Shown one piece after another: positions 13,508 through 20,720 of a stretch of 27,742 bases of DNA; the first letter of the stretch is position 1; every line of letters begins with the position of its first letter. This stretch comes from CAYGZT01 sp964354445 (GTDB lineage: Bacteria > Patescibacteriota > Minisyncoccia > UBA6257 > JAGOQP01): NCBI GenBank assembly GCA_964354445.1, contig CAYGZT010000006.1, positions 1 through 27,742 of the forward strand, in the 5' to 3' direction. The notes under the pieces were generated by a model. The model was not told the DNA's origin. It was given only the letters and a program-made list of their open reading frames with translations, and made no database searches. The position numbers and the translations under genes were made by a program.

Positions 13508-14312
13508 CTTTTTTGCGATCTTGATAATCAAGAGGGGTTCTCTCCATAACGCTTTTATCAATGAAGATATTAAAGCCGCGATCTCTGAAACCCTTGCCAT
13601 AATTGAGAAAATCTTTTGTTCCTAAACTATTTTTGAAATAATCGACGAATTGTCTCTTATGTCTATCTCCGCTCTTTGTCAATCCCGTTGTCAGTTTAAG
13701 ATCATAATTTACTGCACCAATCATAAGATCAACAATTTGTAATATGTCATTAGACCTCGAGTCAATCCGTACAACCCCCATAATTGAAAATCTTTGCGTG
13801 TCAGTATTAATCCTTTTTTTTACGCTCGCCTCGAATTTTATCTCTCGTGGTGTTGTTACATAATCAGCAATAACAGCAAGTACTTCAGATGGGGCAAGAT
13901 TACTCCTAATCAACCTCACCGAAATATCTTCATATGCCTTCCAAGGATCACCACCATACTGCCTATCAAAATAAGAGCCTCGTTTATCCAGAGTGTAAGA
14001 AGAGAAGTTAAAGCTCTTTGTGTCAAGGTATATGTCTATTACTTTCTTTGCGAAGTTAATATTCAGCTTTGATAACTTATTAAATTTCAATTCGTCATAA
14101 AACCCCTCTGCCGAACGTTCATAAGCAACCCTACTCGCCAAATAGCTTGGTTGGCTACATTTAATCATTCCTATAGTAAAAAACGGGCTCTGGCTATCAA
14201 GTAGCGTCCCGCTCTCATCTAGAAAGCAAAACTTGCCCCAGATTTTTTCAAACTGCGACAACTTCAAATTGCAACTTTCTCTGTCATTGTTCTTAAATAG
14301 AGCTTCAAACAT
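13488..14312 (-). CDS. DUF3800 family protein
   Basis: The product has 274 residues. Near the N-terminus is FLDESGTLLDS, the acidic DESG signature of DUF3800. Near the C-terminus is DILQIVDLMIGAVNYDLKL, matching its second conserved block with an Asp. The family is predicted to have an RNase H-like fold, is often found on mobile elements, phages and defence loci, and has no settled activity. The gene is clearly more AT-rich than its neighbours and uses AT-ending codons, suggesting transfer. A -10 box (TATTAT) lies 6 bases before the ATG with a palindrome over the -35 region. The tail KKEKRPSS is encoded by the terminator shared with uvrB. Confidence 0.85.
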   Translation of the reverse strand: MFEALFKNNDRESCNLKLSQFEKIWGKFCFLDESGTLLDSQSPFFTIGMIKCSQPSYLASRVAYERSAEGFYDELKFNKLSKLNINFAKKVIDIYLDTKSFNFSSYTLDKRGSYFDRQYGGDPWKAYEDISVRLIRSNLAPSEVLAVIADYVTTPREIKFEASVKKRINTDTQRFSIMGVVRIDSRSNDILQIVDLMIGAVNYDLKLTTGLTKSGDRHKRQFVDYFKNSLGTKDFLNYGKGFRDRGFNIFIDKSVMERTPLDYQDRKKEKRPSS

Positions 14313-14318
14313 ATTTCA

Positions 14319-14347
14319 ATAATATCACACCCTTAGTGTTACACTAA
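14319..14347 (-). promoter_or_regulatory. Promoter with overlapping palindromic operator-like site (DUF3800 gene)
   Basis: On the minus strand an extended -10 (TGATATTAT; hexamer 14319-14324) lies 6 bases before the start codon. At 14333-14347 stands TTAGTGT-T-ACACTAA, a perfect 7-bp inverted repeat. It would cover the -35 hexamer (TTAGTG, 17-bp spacing), so a dimeric repressor could bind there. Confidence 0.5.
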
Positions 14348-14402
14348 AAAAACCAAATTGAAGTTGAAAAACCACGAATCGTACGTCTTACAAATTAGAA
14401 AT

Positions 14403-14966
14403 TTACAACTGCAATTCTGAAGAGATTCCACGCATCGCGTCAATGACGTTTTGGATGTGTTCTTCTAACGGAACGTCAAGGTCCCGAGCTCCTTCGAAAA
14501 TTTCTTCGCGATTAACGCCCGCCGCAAAGCGTTTTTCCTTGAACCGCTTGGTCACCGACTCCACATCAACGGCCGCAAGAGACTTTTCCGGTTTTATCAG
14601 CGCCACCGCGACGATAAATCCAGTCAACTCATCCACTGCAAAGAGCGTCTTTGCCATCAGCGAGGTGCGCGGCGTTTTGGCATACGACGCGTGTCCCAGA
14701 ATCGCCTCAAGCGACTCCTCGTCCGTTCCTTTTTGGCGTAGATACTCAACGATTTTATAAGGATGTCCTGTGGTGTCTCGGTTCGGATTGGGATATTTTT
14801 CATAATCGGCATCGTGCAATAAACCCGCAATCCACCACTGTTTTTCGTTCTCTCCAAACTTCCGCGCATAAAAACCCGTCGCCTGCGCAACCGCAAGCAT
14901 ATGTTTTTTAAGATTCTGGTTCGATACCCACTGGTCAAGAATCGCGCGTGCTTCTTCTTTTGTCAT
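14403..14966 (-). CDS. HD domain phosphohydrolase
   Basis: The product has 187 residues with the metal-binding set of the HD superfamily: H22 (KKHMLAV), the H51-D52 pair in GLLHDADYEKYP, H68, H92 (ILGHASY) and D112 (AVDELTGF). Single-domain proteins of this form are often predicted nucleotidases or phosphodiesterases; the substrate is not evident. It is transcribed divergently from tgt across overlapping promoters. Its own -10 (TATACT at 14976-14981) ends 9 bases before the ATG, so the transcript would have almost no leader. The stop is separated from the DUF3800 start region by 90 bp of AT-rich sequence without a gene. Confidence 0.9.
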   Translation of the reverse strand: MTKEEARAILDQWVSNQNLKKHMLAVAQATGFYARKFGENEKQWWIAGLLHDADYEKYPNPNRDTTGHPYKIVEYLRQKGTDEESLEAILGHASYAKTPRTSLMAKTLFAVDELTGFIVAVALIKPEKSLAAVDVESVTKRFKEKRFAAGVNREEIFEGARDLDVPLEEHIQNVIDAMRGISSELQL

Positions 14967-14967
14967 A

Positions 14968-15004
14968 TTGCGGTGAGTATATCACACCCGTATACTGGTG
15001 TGCA
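14968..15004. promoter_or_regulatory. Overlapping divergent promoters of the HD gene and tgt
   Basis: For tgt on plus, TTGCGG (14968-14973) stands 17 bp from TATACT (14991-14996), which ends 7 bases before the ATG at 15004. For the HD gene on minus, TATACT (14976-14981) has TGCACA (14999-15004) as its -35, also at 17 bp. The two -10 boxes are only 9 bp apart, so the promoters should exclude each other. Confidence 0.6.
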
Positions 15005-16188
15005 TGATGGAGTTTAGGATTCTGAAACGCTCGTCAAAATCCCATGCACGGCTCGGCACGCTCAAAACACCGCACGGAATGGTGGAAACACCGGCATTCG
15101 TCGGTGTTGCGACGCAAGCAGTCGTAAAGACGCTCACCAGCGAAGAAGTGCTGATAACCGGCACCCGGATTCTGATTGCAAACACATTCCACCTGCATCT
15201 CAGACCATCAGAGAACATTGTTGCCAAGAACGGAGGACTTCATACGTTTATGAACTGGCGGCATCCACTGATGACCGACTCGGGAGGATTTCAGATATTC
15301 AGTTTGGGCTTCGGAGCAGATCTTGGGACGGGGAAAATCCTGAAACAAAAGCGCGACGCTGTCATTTTAAAACACTCGACTCCGCGGCATGTAACGATCA
15401 CCGGCGAAGGAGCGCTGTTCAGGTCTCCCGTCGACGGCAAAGAACTTTTCATCGGCCCTCGGGAGTCAATGAAAATCCAGGAGAAACTCGGCGCTGACAT
15501 CATGTTTGCATTTGACGAATGCACCTCTCCCGTCGCCGACCACGCGTACAACAAAAAAGCACTCAAGCGCACGCATGAGTGGGCACGGATATGCCTAAAA
15601 ACGCACCGAACAAACCAGACACTGTTTGGAATCGTGCAGGGAGGGAAATACAAAGACCTGCGCGTCTCAAGCGCACAATTCATCGGTACTTTGCCGTTTG
15701 ACGGATTTGGCATCGGGGGAGAGTTCGGAGACGGTAAGAAAACGATGGTCTCGATGTTGCGATGGACCGTCGCTCACCTTCCTCTCGAAAAACCGCGTCA
15801 TCTTCTTGGCATCGGACATCTCGAGGATATCCTTCCCATCATCAAAGAGGGAGTGGATCTTTTTGATTGTATCGTGCCCACGCATTATGCGCGGCACGGG
15901 TACGCGTTCATAAGAAAAGGCAAAAACAAGGAGCTGAAGTCAGAAAACGTACTCGATTGGAAATACGAAAAACTGGATATTGGTAAAACAAAATATCTCG
16001 GCGATATGTCACCGCTTGACCCGACATGCGATTGCTTTGTATGCCAATACTACACGAGAAGTTATATTTCGCATTTGATGCGGGCAAAGGAAATTACCGC
16101 TCTGAAGCTACTGACGTTTCACAACCTCCGCTGCTTCAACGGATACGTCGAAAATATACGACGGATGGTCGGACGCGGTTTGATATAG
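15004..16188 (+). CDS. tgt: Queuine tRNA-ribosyltransferase family (bacterial Tgt-like)
   Basis: From the ATG at 15004 the product has 394 residues. Tgt swaps the wobble guanine of GUN-anticodon tRNAs for a queuosine precursor. Conserved features are DSGGFQ with the active-site Asp at residue 92, FDECTSPVADH, GIVQGGKYKDLR, GIGGEFGDG, and GVDLFDCIVPTHYARHG carrying the nucleophilic Asp. A zinc site follows (CDCFVC then LLTFHN). In the last active-site block PTH replaces the common PTR. The -10 box lies 7 bases before this ATG, which favours it over the upstream GTG at 14998 or the next ATG at 15007. No other queuosine genes are in the window, so the substrate base is presumably made elsewhere or salvaged. 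Its stop abuts the rsmI stop. Confidence 0.95.
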   Translation: MMEFRILKRSSKSHARLGTLKTPHGMVETPAFVGVATQAVVKTLTSEEVLITGTRILIANTFHLHLRPSENIVAKNGGLHTFMNWRHPLMTDSGGFQIFSLGFGADLGTGKILKQKRDAVILKHSTPRHVTITGEGALFRSPVDGKELFIGPRESMKIQEKLGADIMFAFDECTSPVADHAYNKKALKRTHEWARICLKTHRTNQTLFGIVQGGKYKDLRVSSAQFIGTLPFDGFGIGGEFGDGKKTMVSMLRWTVAHLPLEKPRHLLGIGHLEDILPIIKEGVDLFDCIVPTHYARHGYAFIRKGKNKELKSENVLDWKYEKLDIGKTKYLGDMSPLDPTCDCFVCQYYTRSYISHLMRAKEITALKLLTFHNLRCFNGYVENIRRMVGRGLI

Positions 16189-16860
16189 CTAGGCGCCGAA
16201 ATTCACTACAACCGTGAACTCCCCTTTCGTGTTCTTTGGAGATTCCTGAAGCTGAGCAAGAACTTGAGCGAGAGTGCCGGTAAAGTATCGTTCAAATACC
16301 TTGGTCATTTCTTTTGCAACACACACGAATGAAGTCGGTGCGACATCGCCCAGCGCTGAAAGCGTCTTGACAATACGATAGGGGGACTCAAAAAAGACAA
16401 GTACTGCTTTTCGCTCCCTGTGTTTCTCCAGCATACTTTTGAGCTGGCCCTGTTTTTTGGGAAGAAAGCTCACAAACGTAAACTCGCGAGCACAGATGCC
16501 TGACAGTGCAAGCGCCGACACCAGTGCCGAAGGACCGGGCACTACTGCCATCTCTACGCCCGCTTCCCGCGCCGCTTTCACCAGGTCCGCTCCCGGGTCG
16601 GAAATGCCCGGCGTACCTGCGGAGCTGATGTAAACGGCGTCATTATGCTCAATCAAATTCAGGATTCCTCTTATTACGCGTTTTTTGTTCCGATCGTTGT
16701 ATTTGACTACCCGCTTCCCTTTCATCAAATAGGCGCTCAGTAGCCGCAGAGCGTCGCGCACGTCTTCCGCAATGACAATATCAACACGACCGAGCACCTC
16801 CAGCGCTCGTCCTGATACGTCTTTTAAGTTCCCGATCGGCGTTGAGACAATGTAGAGCAT
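16189..16860 (-). CDS. rsmI: 16S rRNA (cytidine-1402 2'-O) methyltransferase RsmI
   Basis: This 223-residue tetrapyrrole-methylase-fold enzyme methylates the ribose of C1402 in the 16S rRNA decoding centre using SAM. The N-terminal LYIVSTPIGNLKDVS, IAEDVR, SSAGTPGISDPGADLV and VPGPSALVSALALSG motifs are all present, as are FVSFLPKK and FFESPYRI. It is shorter than E. coli RsmI (about 286), lacking much of the C-terminal extension. It is last in an FKBP - nfo - mini-ORF - rsmI run on the minus strand. It converges on tgt with no spacer between the stop codons, and no terminator is visible there. Confidence 0.96.
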   Translation of the reverse strand: MLYIVSTPIGNLKDVSGRALEVLGRVDIVIAEDVRDALRLLSAYLMKGKRVVKYNDRNKKRVIRGILNLIEHNDAVYISSAGTPGISDPGADLVKAAREAGVEMAVVPGPSALVSALALSGICAREFTFVSFLPKKQGQLKSMLEKHRERKAVLVFFESPYRIVKTLSALGDVAPTSFVCVAKEMTKVFERYFTGTLAQVLAQLQESPKNTKGEFTVVVNFGA

Positions 16861-16874
16861 ACGCAGGTGTCAGT

Positions 16875-16952
16875 TCACCGGTTTGACAGGCGTACTGTTT
16901 TCCCGCTCTTCTTCCAGTGTTTTTTTGCCGCCACTTTTCGTTTTTTATTCAT
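16875..16952 (-). CDS. Possible 25-residue basic mini-protein
   Basis: An ATG at 16952 overlaps the nfo stop codon as ATGA, the classic layout of translational coupling. The frame runs 25 codons to a TGA at 16875-16877, 14 bp before rsmI. The peptide begins MNKKRKVAAKKHWKKSGK and has 11 Lys/Arg in 25 residues plus His and Trp. Such tiny, very basic peptides recall small ribosome-associated proteins, but I recognise no family. Support comes from position, overlap and composition only; it may be a chance frame in an operon spacer. Confidence 0.45.
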   Translation of the reverse strand: MNKKRKVAAKKHWKKSGKTVRLSNR

Positions 16953-17818
16953 CGTAGCGTTGTTATCTCCCCTGCCAGCGAGTGGAGTATCTGAACGTTC
17001 TTCTTATCAGGTCCTTCTTCGTCAAATCCCGGCACTTCAAGAATGAACGGCAGTTTTCGCAGCATCTTGTTGCGCAGCAGATTCCGAAAACCCTCCGCAC
17101 CGATATGCCCTTGGCCGATGTTTGCGTGACGATCTTTGTTCGATGAAGCGGGTGTTGCGCTGTCGTTTGCGTGTATCGCCCACAGACGCTCTACCCCGAT
17201 TGAGCCATCGACGCGTTTTACAAAATCACCGATGCCTTTTGTGGAAAAATCGGTCAGGATCCCCGCTTCAAACCCGTGTGCAGTGTCGTAACAAAAACCG
17301 GCGCGTTTCTCATCAAGCCCGGATAAGATGCGGGCAATTTCCTCAAGCGTATCGCCGACAAGGTTGCCCGCCCCCGCGCTGTTTTCCACCAGAAGACGAC
17401 CCGTCGGCACCTTTTCAAGAATCGCCAAAAGCGCGGCAATTACTTTACGTTCGGTGTCTTTCTGCGATCGTGTTCCGCTAGAGCCGATGTGGAAAATGAC
17501 TCCATCGGCGCTCAGTGCATTTGAGATCTCCAGATGTTTTTCAAGCAGCGTGCGGGACATCGCTCCCAGCTGCTCCTTGGGACTGGCGAGGTTAATAAGA
17601 TACGGCGCATGCAGAAAAACCGGTCGAATGTCGGCTTTGTCGCACGCGTCGCGGAATTTCTCGCTTTCTTCAACTTCGGGAAGCGGCGCCCGCCACTGAA
17701 CCGGGGATGCTCCAAAAATCTGAATCGTGTTTGCACCGATGCGCCGTGCCTCGGCAACGGCCTGCAGAAACCCGTTTGCCGTCGAGACATGCGCTCCAAT
17801 GCGAAGTTTCGCAATCAT
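16949..17818 (-). CDS. nfo: Endonuclease IV (AP endonuclease)
   Basis: From the ATG at 17818 the product has 289 residues, the usual size. It cleaves DNA 5' to abasic sites in base excision repair. The TIM-barrel metal ligands are present in order: H10 in RIGAHVS, HAPYLINLAS, VIFHIGSS, LLVENSAGAGN, CYDTAHGFEAG, WAIHANDS, DRHANIGQGHIG and FILEVPG. A longer frame could begin further upstream, but it would overlap the FKBP gene, and the extra residues look non-native. The chosen start is 7 bp after the FKBP stop, as expected in an operon. With the uracil-DNA glycosylase at 21237 it makes two consecutive steps of uracil repair. Confidence 0.96.
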   Translation of the reverse strand: MIAKLRIGAHVSTANGFLQAVAEARRIGANTIQIFGASPVQWRAPLPEVEESEKFRDACDKADIRPVFLHAPYLINLASPKEQLGAMSRTLLEKHLEISNALSADGVIFHIGSSGTRSQKDTERKVIAALLAILEKVPTGRLLVENSAGAGNLVGDTLEEIARILSGLDEKRAGFCYDTAHGFEAGILTDFSTKGIGDFVKRVDGSIGVERLWAIHANDSATPASSNKDRHANIGQGHIGAEGFRNLLRNKMLRKLPFILEVPGFDEEGPDKKNVQILHSLAGEITTLR

Positions 17819-17825
17819 AACGCTG

Positions 17826-18263
17826 CTATCTGATCTCAAGAAGCGACACTTCAAATATAAGCGTCGCGTTCGGGGGAATAACGCTGCCTGCGCCAGAATC
17901 TCCGTATGCAAGATCGGGAGGGATTACCAGCCGCCGCACGCCGCCGATTTTCATTCCCTCAAGACCGATGTCCCATCCCCGAATCACCTGTCCAGCTCCC
18001 AGGGTGAAAGAAAACGGTTCCCCTCGTACGTACGAACTGTCGAATTCAATCCCGTTTTCAAGCGTCCCTTTGTAATGAACAACGAGAATGTCGCCCGTGT
18101 GTGCTTCTTTTCCCGTGCCGACGGTGACGTCGTCAATTTTGAGCCCGGTTTCCATAACATCGTGCTGACGTTCCGGAGAGTTTTGTTTTGTCAGTTCGTA
18201 TACCCCGTACACGCCGGCGATAATTGCCACAATAAACAATACGTAGCCGACCATTCTTATCAT
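17826..18263 (-). CDS. Membrane-anchored FKBP-type peptidyl-prolyl isomerase
   Basis: From the ATG at 18263 the product has 145 residues. An N-terminal membrane helix (about residues 5-24, VGYVLFIVAIIAGVYGVY) is followed by a short linker and one FKBP domain. Domain landmarks are DILVVHYKGTLENGIEFDSS, FSFTLGAGQVIRGWDIGLEGM, GVRRLVIPPDLAYGD and SVIPPNATLIFEVSLLEI, with the active-site Asp, Phe, Trp, Ile and Tyr positions intact. It probably helps fold exported or envelope proteins on the outer face of the membrane. A promoter at 18281-18309 lies downstream of an alternative GTG start at 18320, which favours the shorter form. It heads the operon with nfo and rsmI. Confidence 0.93.
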   Translation of the reverse strand: MIRMVGYVLFIVAIIAGVYGVYELTKQNSPERQHDVMETGLKIDDVTVGTGKEAHTGDILVVHYKGTLENGIEFDSSYVRGEPFSFTLGAGQVIRGWDIGLEGMKIGGVRRLVIPPDLAYGDSGAGSVIPPNATLIFEVSLLEIR

Positions 18264-18280
18264 GGTTTTCGCGTTTTTGC

Positions 18281-18309
18281 CGTATACACGCCGGCGTGCC
18301 TCTGTTGAA
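18281..18309 (-). promoter_or_regulatory. Predicted promoter for the FKBP - nfo - rsmI operon
   Basis: On the minus strand TTCAAC (18304-18309) stands 17 bp from TATACG (18281-18286). The palindrome ACGCCGGCGT lies in the spacer. Confidence 0.4.
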
Positions 18310-18408
18310 TCTGGCGGCACTTGCGAATCCTAAAAAGTGCCGGGGTCCGATACGTCGGTCTTCCCGCGCGGTTTCCGACTTTCGCATGATTTTTCATACC
18401 ATGTGCGA

Positions 18409-18438
18409 TTGTACCATACCCCCTTCCTCTGCTACAAT
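18409..18438 (+). promoter_or_regulatory. Predicted promoter giving a leaderless DUF192 mRNA
   Basis: TTGTAC (18409-18414) stands 18 bp from TACAAT (18433-18438). The -10 box ends exactly 7 bases before the ATG at 18446. Confidence 0.55.
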
Positions 18439-18445
18439 TTCAATC

Positions 18446-18940
18446 ATGATGCATCGCAAACGCGCTGTTTTTTTAATTCTTACCTTGCTGTTTCTCGCGG
18501 CAGCTGCCGTGCTCGCGTGGAATATGCTGCTTGTGTCCCGCAACATTGACCCTTCAACGCTAACCGACAATGACCGCGTCACCATTTATATTGAAAAGGC
18601 GCGCTTCAGCGCGGAAGTCGCCGTATCACCGCAAAAGAAAGCTCAGGGACTTTCCGGACGCGTTCAACTCATGCCAAAAAACGGGATGTTTTTCGTCTTT
18701 GAAAACCCCGACCGTCACATATTCTGGATGAAAGATATGCTGCTCGGACTCGATTTTATATGGATGCGCAACGGCACGGTAGTTGATATCGCCAAAAATA
18801 TCCCTCCGCTCGAACCGGATCAGGAACCGGAAACGCTCACACCCGATTCCGCAGTGGACGCGATGCTTGAAATCCCCGCCGGAAGCGCAGAACAGTTTTC
18901 AATCTTCGTTGGAGACCACGTGTATATAAAACGACTTTAA
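18446..18940 (+). CDS. DUF192 family membrane-anchored protein
   Basis: From the ATG at 18446 the product has 164 residues: an N-terminal membrane anchor or uncleaved signal (about residues 6-27), then a DUF192 domain. The domain signature is clear: SPQKKAQGLSGRVQL, KNGMFFVFENPDRHIFWMKDML, LDFIWMRNGTVVDI and AVDAMLEIPAGSAEQF. The family is widespread and usually exported; a link to export or envelope function is assumed, but its activity is unknown. A longer frame exists upstream, but the -10 box 7 bases before this ATG and the immediate membrane segment fix the start. A second ATG follows directly. It converges on the HAD gene with 6 bp between the stops. Confidence 0.92.
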   Translation: MMHRKRAVFLILTLLFLAAAAVLAWNMLLVSRNIDPSTLTDNDRVTIYIEKARFSAEVAVSPQKKAQGLSGRVQLMPKNGMFFVFENPDRHIFWMKDMLLGLDFIWMRNGTVVDIAKNIPPLEPDQEPETLTPDSAVDAMLEIPAGSAEQFSIFVGDHVYIKRL

Positions 18941-18946
18941 AACTTC

Positions 18947-19693
18947 TCAGGAGGTCTTGTAATGGACCATTTTAAACCTGCTTATCAGATAGGCGACGTC
19001 TTTGCGCTCGACAACGATTTCCCATCCGTGCCTTTGTGCATAATACGCCAGCGCGCCGCTGGGGTTGAAGGCAATAGGGCGTCCTACCAACTTAAGAATC
19101 TCGATGTCTCCCTCCGTATCCCCGACGGCAACTGAATGTTTCCAATCGGGCTCAATTCCCGCGCTCGCAAGATGGCGGCGCAGCATCTTATTTTTTCTTA
19201 CAAACGACGGCCCTGCTAGGGCATCGACGATATTTCTCGTCAGAGACCCCTTTTTTACTTTGTGCTCTGATCCAAGCGCCGCGTGAAATCCCATTGAGCG
19301 TGCAAAGCGCGACACCACATAGATTGGAGAGCCCGAAAGCGCGATAAGGTAATAGCCTTTTCGCCGTAACTGTCTGACCAGATTGCGGGTGAAGCGATGC
19401 ACTCTGTCCTTTTGCATTCGCACGACGTATCGGGCTACGACGTCGGCGTCTTTTTCTCTGCACCCGTGAATATAACGGAAGTACGTTTTGATGACTCTCC
19501 CCAGATACTTCGTGTAATGGCCGCGCCGGTTAAGCCATGCGTAATAATCTCCTTCGATCTCTTTGTATGCTCTGGCGGGAAAGAGTTTGCGCCGCATCAT
19601 TTCGTTAACGAACTCGATAAACAAACTGGAACGGAAAATCGTTCCGTCAATGTCAAAAATCGCGATTCTTTTTTTGCGTGCTTTTTTAGTCAT
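18947..19693 (-). CDS. HAD-superfamily phosphatase (HAD-IB, SerB-like)
   Basis: From the ATG at 19693 the product has 248 residues. HAD motif I is IAIFDIDGT (D14, D16), motif II is LIALSGSP, motif III Lys lies in FVRKNKMLRRHL, and motif IV is VAVGDTEGDIEIL. The helical cap after motif I (FVNEMMRRKLF to about residue 90) fits the HAD-IB subfamily, which includes phosphoserine phosphatase and related phosphomonoesterases; the true substrate is unknown. The N-terminus is very basic (MTKKARKKR). The start overlaps the stop of the upstream nuclease gene as ATGA, indicating translational coupling, and this excludes a longer reading from further upstream. Confidence 0.9.
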   Translation of the reverse strand: MTKKARKKRIAIFDIDGTIFRSSLFIEFVNEMMRRKLFPARAYKEIEGDYYAWLNRRGHYTKYLGRVIKTYFRYIHGCREKDADVVARYVVRMQKDRVHRFTRNLVRQLRRKGYYLIALSGSPIYVVSRFARSMGFHAALGSEHKVKKGSLTRNIVDALAGPSFVRKNKMLRRHLASAGIEPDWKHSVAVGDTEGDIEILKLVGRPIAFNPSGALAYYAQRHGWEIVVERKDVAYLISRFKMVHYKTS

Positions 19694-20439
19694 AGTTCCT
19701 GCGCCGCTCGACAATAATTGCAGAATTCGCATGCAGGAGCAGAAGCGGGCGGTTTATCGGATTCCAAACAAACTCGGATATCGGCAAGCGTCGGCTCAAC
19801 CCACGCATCATCGCCATTATAAGGAATCACTTTCACATTGAATTCGAGCTTCCCGTCAAATGCTTCTTTATCCGTCTCGCCGTTGCAATACACGAAATAG
19901 GCGGTGTCCAAAACGCGAAAACCGTTTTTTCGAAACAGCCATTGGTACAACTCCATCTGGCGCTTATAGCTGATTTGCCATTCCGCATCAATGCCGACCT
20001 CGCCGCTCTTGCTGGTCGCTTTATAATCCACGACGAGCAGTTCGCCGTCCGGATTCACCCACACATCGTCAATGCCACCGGTTACCATGAAGTTTGTCGG
20101 CTCATGCACGTGTGTTATGCCGCCGCGTAAAGCGTCTCTCCATTCATTCAGCTTCTCGTGCTGAAACGGCACCGCATCAATGCCGTATTGCTCCATCAGC
20201 GGATGAGCACTGCCGCGCGCGCGGTGGACATCAAACTCTTTTTTGAGCAGCGCGTCGACGGCAATGTTGAGCGTAAACGGCGGACCCGAAGGACGCGCGA
20301 TGCCCAAGCGGCGGTCAAGATAAAAACAGCGCGGACATTCAAAAAAGAGCTGGATCTTGCTGCGACTGAGGCGGTAAGGCTCCCTCAAAGAGGAGCTGAA
20401 TAAATTCCTTGTCCGCCTTTCTTTTGGTTTCATCGCCAT
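19690..20439 (-). CDS. PD-(D/E)XK nuclease, RecB/Cas4-like with cysteine ligands
   Basis: The product has 249 residues. Catalytic motifs are GGIDDVW (D124 or D125), VVDYK (D138, K140) and RQMELYQ (Q161, Y165), the order seen in RecB-type exonucleases. Cysteines flank the core: C35 and C38 in ECPRCF, and C237, C240 and C243 in CEFCNYC. This resembles the cysteine cage that holds an iron-sulfur cluster in Cas4 and AddB proteins. There is no CRISPR array or cas gene here, so a housekeeping DNA-repair role is more likely than adaptation. An extended -10 (TGGTAGAAT, hexamer 20446-20451) ends 6 bases before the ATG, supporting the 20439 start and a leaderless transcript. It is coupled to the HAD gene. 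Confidence 0.88.
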   Translation of the reverse strand: MAMKPKERRTRNLFSSSLREPYRLSRSKIQLFFECPRCFYLDRRLGIARPSGPPFTLNIAVDALLKKEFDVHRARGSAHPLMEQYGIDAVPFQHEKLNEWRDALRGGITHVHEPTNFMVTGGIDDVWVNPDGELLVVDYKATSKSGEVGIDAEWQISYKRQMELYQWLFRKNGFRVLDTAYFVYCNGETDKEAFDGKLEFNVKVIPYNGDDAWVEPTLADIRVCLESDKPPASAPACEFCNYCRAAQEL

Positions 20440-20471
20440 CTGCTTATTCTACCAGTAGAACGCTCCGCCGT

Positions 20472-20501
20472 AAAAAGCAAAAGGAGCCCTAGAGGGCTCC
20501 T
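20472..20501 (-). terminator. Intrinsic terminator whose loop contains the stop codon of the 59-residue gene
   Basis: AGGAGCCC (20482-20489) and GGGCTCCT (20494-20501) form a perfect 8-bp stem with a 4-base loop, followed on minus by TTTTGCTTTTT. The TAG stop of the small upstream gene spans the stem-loop junction. It isolates that gene from the nuclease promoter. Confidence 0.8.
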
Positions 20502-20668
20502 CCGATTCCGTATTGCTCAAGGTGCATGTCCTCTTCGCCTCCACCGCCAGTGGAAGCGAAGTGGGAGATCTTCCTGGCTCGGCCCAATGCTTTGATCCCC
20601 GCTCTCAACAAAAAGAACAGAAAGCCGGTGCCGATGAGAATGCCGCCCGTGTTTTTCAGAAAGTTCAT
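20489..20668 (-). CDS. 59-residue single-helix membrane protein
   Basis: This small gene has strong expression signals: TTGACA and TATCTT boxes with 17-bp spacing, a consensus ribosome site AAGGAGGT (20675-20682) 6 bases before the ATG, and a terminator at its end. The product starts MNFLKNTGGILIGTGFLFFL and has one membrane helix (about residues 8-25). A basic stretch (KALGRARK) and a soluble tail with GGGGEEDMH follow. I recognise no family. The good signals make it a real, well-expressed gene, likely a small inner-membrane protein with the tail in the cytoplasm. Confidence 0.75.
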   Translation of the reverse strand: MNFLKNTGGILIGTGFLFFLLRAGIKALGRARKISHFASTGGGGEEDMHLEQYGIGGAL

Positions 20669-20674
20669 CTATCC

Positions 20675-20720
20675 ACCTCCTTCTATAACAAAAGATACCA
20701 TAAAAAATTCTTCTTGTCAA
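20675..20720 (-). promoter_or_regulatory. Promoter and ribosome site of the 59-residue gene
   Basis: On minus, TTGACA (20715-20720), a 17-bp spacer and extended TGGTATCTT (hexamer 20692-20697) precede the ribosome site AAGGAGGT (20675-20682). This is one of two textbook promoter-ribosome-site pairs in the window. Confidence 0.75.

Noticed and set aside
14998..15003. GTG start for tgt two codons before the chosen ATG
   Set aside because: It would lie 1 base after the -10 box, so the transcript could not contain it if the promoter call is right.
17819..17911. N-terminal extension of nfo by 31 residues
   Set aside because: It overlaps the end of the FKBP gene, and the family starts at the RIGAHVS strand just after the ATG at 17818.
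19690..20439. Evidence for a CRISPR-Cas locus around the Cas4-like nuclease
   Set aside because: No direct-repeat array and no cas1, cas2 or effector gene is present in the window.
20517..20720. 67-codon minus-strand frame over the small membrane protein gene
   Set aside because: The alternative frame from 20668 has a consensus ribosome site, a membrane helix and a terminator placed at its stop.
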